Below, in pieces: positions 6,120-10,715 of a stretch of 10,715 nucleotides of DNA. Within the stretch, counting starts at the first letter, position 1; every line of letters begins with the position of its first letter. The stretch is from Lachnospiraceae bacterium UBA3732 (GTDB lineage Bacteria > Bacillota > Clostridia > Lachnospirales > Lachnospiraceae): NCBI GenBank assembly GCA_002372545.1, contig DFHD01000107.1, positions 1 to 10,715 on the forward strand, read 5' to 3'. The notes beneath the pieces were generated by a model. That model saw nothing but the letters and a program-made list of their open reading frames with translations, had not been told where the DNA came from and did no database searches. Made by a program: the position numbers and the translations under genes.

Positions 6120-6971
6120 CTAACTTTTCAGAGCTTCCTCTCTGTCTCTCTCCAGCTGCATTCTAAGCTCCTCTACCGAGGAAAACCGTTTCTCAGGCCG
6201 GATAAAACTGCCCAGCTCTATAACAGCCCTTTCACCGTAGCAATCTCTGTCAAGACCGAAAACATAGGTTTCGGACAGCGGTGAAAGACCCTCATATACT
6301 GTAGGCTTTCTTCCGACATTTGTCAAGCCCTGATACCAATTTTCTTGAAGAAAAATTCTGCTTCTATATGCACCGAACCGGGGAAGAAGCTTCCCTGCAG
6401 GGGGCAGAATGTTTAATGTGGGAAACCCAAGACTCGTTCCCAGATGGGCCCCGTGTTCAATGATTCCGGCGATCCTGTAGGGCTGTCCCAGCAGCTTTTC
6501 CGCCTTTTCCACATCTCCCTCCGCCAGAAGACTCCGGATCCAGGAGGAGCTGATCTCTCTTCCCTCTTCTGTCTCTTTTTCCACAATCTGCGTTTCAAAA
6601 CCGTATTTTTTACCCAGGCTGTCCAGTACAGCCGTATCTCCTTTTCTGTCTCTGCCGAACCTGAAGTCCGAGCCAACAGCCACATAGGATGCCGAAAGCT
6701 CCTCCACCAGATAATGCTTTACAAATTCCTCCGGCGTGAGTACCGCAAGAGAAGGCTGAAAAGGCAGGCGGATCAGCCTGTCCACGCCATAGGCACTTGT
6801 CAGCTCCTCCTGTTCCTCTGCGGAAAGGATTCCCTCTTTATGGGTCTCCAGCCGGATCACAACTCCTTCGGTATCCGCATGCAGGGCCTTATATGCCTGC
6901 AGGGCTTCCAGAAGCCTTCTGTGTCCCCGGTGAAAGCCGTCAAATTTTCCTATAGTCACTGCTGTCTTCAT
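6120..6971 (-). CDS. ribF: Bifunctional riboflavin kinase / FAD synthetase
   Basis: Makes FMN from riboflavin and ATP, then FAD from FMN and ATP, in the cytoplasm. The N-terminal adenylyltransferase half shows FDGFHRGHRRLL with the HxGH nucleotide motif at 14-17, the GSDFRFGRDRKG segment at 100-111 and SSSWIRSLL at 141-149. The C-terminal riboflavin kinase half shows LGFPTLN (181-187, the PTxN motif), TNVGRKPT (217-224) and the catalytic Glu234 in SETYVFGLD. At 283 residues it is shorter than the usual 300-315 because it starts right at the first beta strand and lacks the typical 15-20 residue lead-in. AAAGGA 8 bases before the ATG, overlapping the truB stop, supports this start. The gap to truB is 12 bases, so the two are probably coupled. 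No FMN riboswitch is seen upstream. Confidence 0.96.
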   Translation of the reverse strand: MKTAVTIGKFDGFHRGHRRLLEALQAYKALHADTEGVVIRLETHKEGILSAEEQEELTSAYGVDRLIRLPFQPSLAVLTPEEFVKHYLVEELSASYVAVGSDFRFGRDRKGDTAVLDSLGKKYGFETQIVEKETEEGREISSSWIRSLLAEGDVEKAEKLLGQPYRIAGIIEHGAHLGTSLGFPTLNILPPAGKLLPRFGAYRSRIFLQENWYQGLTNVGRKPTVYEGLSPLSETYVFGLDRDCYGERAVIELGSFIRPEKRFSSVEELRMQLERDREEALKS

Positions 6972-6983
6972 CTGCTCAATCCT

Positions 6984-7889
6984 TTATAGCATCTTATATG
7001 GCATGAATAATCCTTTTTCCGGCGAAAAACGGTAAAGAGCCGAAAGCACATCCCCGGAATAGATCTTCACAAAATCCGCCTGCTCCGCTTCATCCTTCTG
7101 CCGGATAAATTCAAGCTCATCTTTTCTCAGCGGATTTCCGTTCATGAGCTTCTTTTCGCCCGTACCGGCAGGAGCGGCAGCCGGTCCGCCGGGGAAGAAA
7201 AAATCCATGGGGAGAACAGCTTCCTGCAGTCTTCCCTCTTTTTTCATCTCCTCGAGCGCCGAAAGACGGTATGCTCCTTCCGCCGTAAGTGAAAGAACCT
7301 TCGTCCTGACCAGCGCCTTCATGGTCCCGCCGCAGCCAAGCGCCTCTCCCCAGTCCCTGCAAAGGGCCCGGATATAGGTTCCCCGGGAACAGGTCACACG
7401 AAACACCACCTCGGGAAGAGCGATTCCGGTGATCTCCAGAGAATAAATCTCCACAGGCCGTTTTTCCCGTTCCACGGTCTTGCCCGCTCTGGCGTATTCA
7501 TACAGCTTTTTTCCATCCTTTTTGATGGCCGCATACATCGGCGGAAGCTGCATCATCTTTCCCCGAAAGGCGGCTCCTGTCTCCCGGATTCTTTCCTCTG
7601 TGACCTCCGGCCCGACGCCTTTTTCCCGAAGCGGCTTTCCGGTCACGTCATCCGTATCCGTTTCGCAGCCCAGAAGCATAACGGCCTCATAGGTCTTATC
7701 CTTTTCTGTCAGAAGCTCAGAAAGCTTTGCCGCCCTGCCCAGAGCCACAGGAAGAACCCCCTCGGCCATGGGATCCAGCGTTCCGGTATGTCCGATCTTT
7801 TTCTGACCGAATATACCCCGGAGCTTTGCCACAACATCGAAGGAGGTAAAATCCTGTTCCTTATATACATTCAGAAAACCGTCTGTCAC
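6984..7889 (-). CDS. truB: tRNA pseudouridine-55 synthase
   Basis: Converts uridine 55 in the T loop of tRNAs to pseudouridine. The 301 residues show the TruB family block GHTGTLDPMAEGVLPVALG (33-51), with the nucleophile Asp39, then MYAAIKKDGKKLYEYARAG near 118-136 and the CSRGTYIRALCRD segment near 167-179. The C-terminal part (about 245-301) corresponds to the usual accessory/PUA-like end. The start codon is GTG (7887-7889), and it shares four bases (GTGA) with the nrnA stop, so translation is probably coupled to nrnA. GAGGAG lies about 11 bases before the GTG. It is followed by ribF after 12 bases, the common truB-ribF pair. Confidence 0.97.
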   Translation of the reverse strand: MTDGFLNVYKEQDFTSFDVVAKLRGIFGQKKIGHTGTLDPMAEGVLPVALGRAAKLSELLTEKDKTYEAVMLLGCETDTDDVTGKPLREKGVGPEVTEERIRETGAAFRGKMMQLPPMYAAIKKDGKKLYEYARAGKTVEREKRPVEIYSLEITGIALPEVVFRVTCSRGTYIRALCRDWGEALGCGGTMKALVRTKVLSLTAEGAYRLSALEEMKKEGRLQEAVLPMDFFFPGGPAAAPAGTGEKKLMNGNPLRKDELEFIRQKDEAEQADFVKIYSGDVLSALYRFSPEKGLFMPYKML

Positions 7890-8860
7890 TGTCCCAGCTG
7901 CTCCTCAATCCGCTCCAGCACCTTATTCAGCGCCTCCTCATATTTCATCGAGGTCTCAAAGCCGGCGGCCCGCACATGTCCTCCGCCGCCAAACTCTTCC
8001 GCAATCCGGGAAACATCCACGATTTCCTTGGAACGAAGACTGAACTTCAGCATCTTCTTCGGAAGCTGGTAAACAAAGACCGCAGCCTCCACGCCGTCAG
8101 TGAGGCGCAGCTGCTCCACAATGCCCTCGGTATCCGCCGGCACTGCTCTCGCATCCCTGAACATCTCGCGGGTCACCATGCCATGAATGATCTTTCCCTT
8201 CAGGAATAGTCTGGATTCCAGCAGGGTTCTGGCCATCAAGAGATTCTGCTTATAGGTCTTCTTATAGAAGGTGTCGTCAATGATCCGGTCAGACCTTACT
8301 CCCTTTTCCAGAAGAAGGCCCGCGATCTCCATGGTCCTTCTGCCAGTACAGCTGTACTTGAAGACGCCGGTATCGTGCACCATGCCAAGATATAGGCACT
8401 CCGCCGTCTGGAGGCTTACCTTGTCCATATCCATCATTTCCGCGAGCACCTCGCAGGCCGAGGAGGAATCTCCGTCCACGACACAGATATCCCCGAAGCC
8501 CTTATTGGTCACATGATGATCGATGCATACCGTGGAAATGGCATGGCTGAAGCATTTGGCGAATTTTCCGTGCCGCGCCGTATCGGAACAGTCCAGGGAA
8601 ATCCCCAGATCGTATCTTCCCTTTCCGGTCTCATGCCTGACCTTTTTGGAACCGTTAAGAAAACGGAACTGTGCGGGAAGGGTCTCCAGATAAACATCTA
8701 CTGTTTTATTTTCGAAATTATCCAGAATATAATTGTAAAGCGCCAGACAGGAACCCACACAGTCCCCGTCCGGATGTACATGCCCCACAATGGAAATGGT
8801 GGAGGCTGCATTGATCAGCTTTCTGATCTTTTTCGCGCTGTCTCTGAAATCAGGTTTCAT
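7886..8860 (-). CDS. nrnA: DHH-family nanoRNase / pAp phosphatase
   Basis: Degrades very short RNAs (2-5 bases) to mononucleotides and in many Firmicutes also dephosphorylates 3'-phosphoadenosine 5'-phosphate. The 324 residues carry all metal motifs of the family: GHVHPDGDCVGS at 26-37 (His27, Asp31, Asp33), LDCSD at 89-93, DHH at 114-116, HDTG at 162-165 and the C-terminal DHHA1 substrate motif GGGGHVRAAGF at 291-301. Length is as expected. The ATG overlaps the rbfA stop by 11 bases, with GGAG close upstream. The position between rbfA and truB is typical for Clostridia and Bacilli. The assignment to nrnA rather than another DHH/DHHA1 enzyme rests on length, motifs and neighbours. Confidence 0.94.
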   Translation of the reverse strand: MKPDFRDSAKKIRKLINAASTISIVGHVHPDGDCVGSCLALYNYILDNFENKTVDVYLETLPAQFRFLNGSKKVRHETGKGRYDLGISLDCSDTARHGKFAKCFSHAISTVCIDHHVTNKGFGDICVVDGDSSSACEVLAEMMDMDKVSLQTAECLYLGMVHDTGVFKYSCTGRRTMEIAGLLLEKGVRSDRIIDDTFYKKTYKQNLLMARTLLESRLFLKGKIIHGMVTREMFRDARAVPADTEGIVEQLRLTDGVEAAVFVYQLPKKMLKFSLRSKEIVDVSRIAEEFGGGGHVRAAGFETSMKYEEALNKVLERIEEQLGQ

Positions 8861-9224
8861 CAGCTCCGCCTTCCTCCCGGATGATCCGGTCGATCTTGCT
8901 GGTCATGGCCACGCCATATTCAATGGAATGGTCCAGTTCAAAATGTATTTCCGGCGTATTCCTGAGGTTCAGCACTTCAGCCAGTCTTTTTCTGACAAAG
9001 CCCTCCGCACGGTTCAGCGCGGCAAGTGTCTCCTCTCCCGATGGATGCTTTCCGAAAACACTGATATAGCATTTACACTCCGAAAGATCCTTCGTCACCT
9101 CGCACTTGACCACAGAGGTAATGGGGCTGATCCCCGGATCCTTCAGATCAAAGGAAATAATATGACTGATGACCCGCTGCACATCGCTGTTCACGCGGGA
9201 ACCATTCTGTCCTTTTTTTCTCAT
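8850..9224 (-). CDS. rbfA: 30S ribosome-binding factor A
   Basis: Binds the 30S subunit late in assembly and helps mature the 5' end of 16S rRNA; needed mainly at low temperature in studied bacteria. The 124 residues contain the single KH-like domain, with the conserved start RVNSDVQRVISHII, the DPGISPITSV region, and the C-terminal AEGFVRKRLAEVLNLRNTPE and FELDHSIEYG blocks typical of RbfA. I chose ATG 9222-9224, which has GGAGG 10 bases upstream. A reading from TTG at 9231-9233 would add three residues but leaves only one base after the same site. It begins 18 bases after the infB stop and overlaps nrnA by 11 bases at its end. Confidence 0.96.
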   Translation of the reverse strand: MRKKGQNGSRVNSDVQRVISHIISFDLKDPGISPITSVVKCEVTKDLSECKCYISVFGKHPSGEETLAALNRAEGFVRKRLAEVLNLRNTPEIHFELDHSIEYGVAMTSKIDRIIREEGGADET

Positions 9225-9242
9225 TACACGCAATCCTCCAGA

Positions 9243-10715
9243 TTAGCGGGGAACCTCGACCATCTTGTAAACCTCGATCTGGTCACCCTCTGCCAGGTCG
9301 CTGAAGCCATCGAACACGATACCGCATTCAAAGCCGGCCTTAGCTTCCTTCACGTCATCCTTATAATGCTTCAGTGATGCGATCTTACCGTCAAAAATCT
9401 GCTCGCCGCCGCGGCTGATCCGGGCATTGGAGTTTCTCTCCACCACGCCGTCATTCACAAAGCAGCCGGCAATGATACCGATCTGAGACGCCTTGAAGGT
9501 CATTCTTACCTCTGCATGACCGGTGATCTTTTCTTCGTAGACCGGATCCAGCATGCCCTTCATGGCAGACTCAATATCATCGATGGCGTTATAGATCACG
9601 CGGTACAGTCTGACATCCACCTTCTCCTGATCCGCCATTGTCTTGGCCTGAGCATCCGGCCTTACGTTAAAGCCGATGATGATGGCGCCGGAAGCGGAAG
9701 CAAGTGTTACATCCGATTCGTTGATTGCACCAACGCCGGAGTGGATGCACTTGATGATGATCTCATCGTTGGAAAGCTTCAGCAGGCTCTGCTTCAGAGC
9801 CTCTACGGAGCCCTGTACATCCGCCTTGATGATCAGGTTCAGCTCCTTCAGCGTACCCTCCTGCATCTGGTTGAAAAGGTCGTCAAGACTCATTCTGGAC
9901 CTGGTCTCGGCAATCAGATTTTCCTTGCCTCTGGTAATAAAGGCATCGCTGATCTGACGAGCCTCCTTCTCTGTAGCCGTCGCAATAAAGGTATCACCGG
10001 AATTGGGTACTGATCCCAGACCCGTGATCTCCACAGGCGTAGAGGGAAGCGCTTCCTTCACCTGTTTCTGTTTATCGTTCAGCATGGCACGAACACGGCC
10101 GTTTGCCTCGCCGATCGCCACATAATCCCCTACATGAAGGGTACCCTTCTGTACCAGAAGTGTGGCTACGGGGCCGCGGCCCTTATCCAGGCGGGCCTCA
10201 ATGACGACGCCGCGGGCCTTTCTGTCTTTATTGGCCTTCAGCTCCAGCACCTCGCTGGTCAGAATGATCATATCCAGCAGGTTGGAAATACCCTCGCCGG
10301 TATGTGCCGATACCGGACAGAAGATGGTGCTTCCTCCCCAGTCCTCGGCAATAAGGCCGTATTCCACCAGCTCCTGCTTAACCCGCTCAATATTCGCACT
10401 GGGTTTATCTATCTTATTTACCGCAACAATGATCTCGATACCGGCTGCCTTGGCATGGTTAATAGCCTCAATCGTCTGGGGCATTACACCATCGTCCGCA
10501 GCGACCACGAGGATGGCAATATCCGTACTCTGGGCACCGCGGAGACGCATAGCCGTGAAGGCCTCATGACCGGGCGTATCCAGGAAGGTGATCTTCTTAT
10601 CCTGCGCTTTAACCACATATGCACCGATGTGCTGGGTAATACCACCGGCCTCCTCCTGGGTTACAGAGGTCTGACGGATGGCATCCAGAAGGGATGTCTT
10701 ACCATGGTCAACGTG
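9243..10715 (-). CDS. infB: Translation initiation factor IF-2 (5' part beyond window)
   Basis: GTPase that brings initiator fMet-tRNA to the 30S subunit and promotes 50S joining. The window holds the last 490 residues. They open inside the P-loop (HVDHGKTSLL, the G of GHVDHGK lies just outside), followed by the switch I element GGITQHIGAY (24-33), G3 DTPGH (46-50), G4 NKID (100-103) and G5 SAHTGEG (136-142). After the G domain come the beta-barrel domain II, the C1 domain and the fMet-tRNA-binding C2 domain, ending in EVYKMVEVPR with a TAA stop. No frameshift is seen. The missing part is the variable N-terminal region and the first residues of the G domain. It is the first gene of the visible cluster and is followed by rbfA after 18 bases. 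Confidence 0.98.
   Translation of the reverse strand, partial: HVDHGKTSLLDAIRQTSVTQEEAGGITQHIGAYVVKAQDKKITFLDTPGHEAFTAMRLRGAQSTDIAILVVAADDGVMPQTIEAINHAKAAGIEIIVAVNKIDKPSANIERVKQELVEYGLIAEDWGGSTIFCPVSAHTGEGISNLLDMIILTSEVLELKANKDRKARGVVIEARLDKGRGPVATLLVQKGTLHVGDYVAIGEANGRVRAMLNDKQKQVKEALPSTPVEITGLGSVPNSGDTFIATATEKEARQISDAFITRGKENLIAETRSRMSLDDLFNQMQEGTLKELNLIIKADVQGSVEALKQSLLKLSNDEIIIKCIHSGVGAINESDVTLASASGAIIIGFNVRPDAQAKTMADQEKVDVRLYRVIYNAIDDIESAMKGMLDPVYEEKITGHAEVRMTFKASQIGIIAGCFVNDGVVERNSNARISRGGEQIFDGKIASLKHYKDDVKEAKAGFECGIVFDGFSDLAEGDQIEVYKMVEVPR

Noticed and set aside
6972..6983. FMN riboswitch in front of ribF
   Set aside because: Only 12 bases separate truB from ribF, far too short for the conserved RFN structure, and the ribosome site overlaps the truB stop.
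9231..9233. TTG start for rbfA giving 127 residues
   Set aside because: The GGAGG site would be one base from this codon; the ATG at 9222-9224 has proper spacing and begins where the family usually does.
1..10715. CRISPR array, insertion sequence, prophage or defence cassette
   Set aside because: No spaced direct repeats, transposase or integrase motifs, or phage genes are visible; the only repeats are the contiguous coding 60-bp units of the kinase tail.

Overview
The window reads as an ordinary stretch of a Clostridia chromosome, most likely Lachnospiraceae-like. This is inferred from moderate G+C, purine-rich Shine-Dalgarno sites, the gene order infB-rbfA-nrnA-truB-ribF, and a NatA/NatB-type ABC exporter beside a zinc-ribbon Ser/Thr kinase. 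No ribosomal RNA or species marker is present, so the placement is an inference from gene content. Every gene lies on the minus strand, so transcription runs from the right edge to the left edge.

Right half (about 10715 to 5285, in transcription order): the 3' two-thirds of infB (initiation factor IF2, cut at the window edge exactly inside the G1 P-loop), then rbfA (30S maturation), nrnA (DHH-family nanoRNase/pAp phosphatase), truB (tRNA psi55 synthase) and ribF (FAD synthetase/riboflavin kinase). These are packed with overlaps or gaps of fewer than 20 bases. A tRNA-Arg(CCG) begins only 6 bases after the ribF stop. It is followed by an unrecognised single-pass membrane protein that ends in a convincing intrinsic terminator (about 5288-5319). 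The packing suggests one long transcript for translation, RNA maturation and flavin synthesis, with the tRNA cut out by processing.

Left half (5279 to 1): a good sigma-A-type promoter with extended -10 (5251-5279) starts a second unit. It encodes an ABC ATPase of the NatA/YhaQ type, two homologous six-helix ABC-2 permeases (NatB/YhaP type), and, 58 bases further on, a Ser/Thr protein kinase. The kinase has an N-terminal Cys4 zinc ribbon, a complete set of catalytic motifs, and a C-terminal tail of Gln/Asn/Met/Arg that becomes a 20-residue (60-bp) tandem repeat and runs off the left edge. The three transporter genes should form an exporter; a link between kinase and transporter is suggested only by position.

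The most unusual items are the prion-like Q/N-rich repeat tail of the kinase, whose two complete repeat copies differ only at synonymous sites, and the lysine/alanine-rich insertion just before the signature motif of the ABC ATPase. I did not find a mobile element, CRISPR array, phage gene or defence system, and most of the window is well-understood housekeeping DNA.
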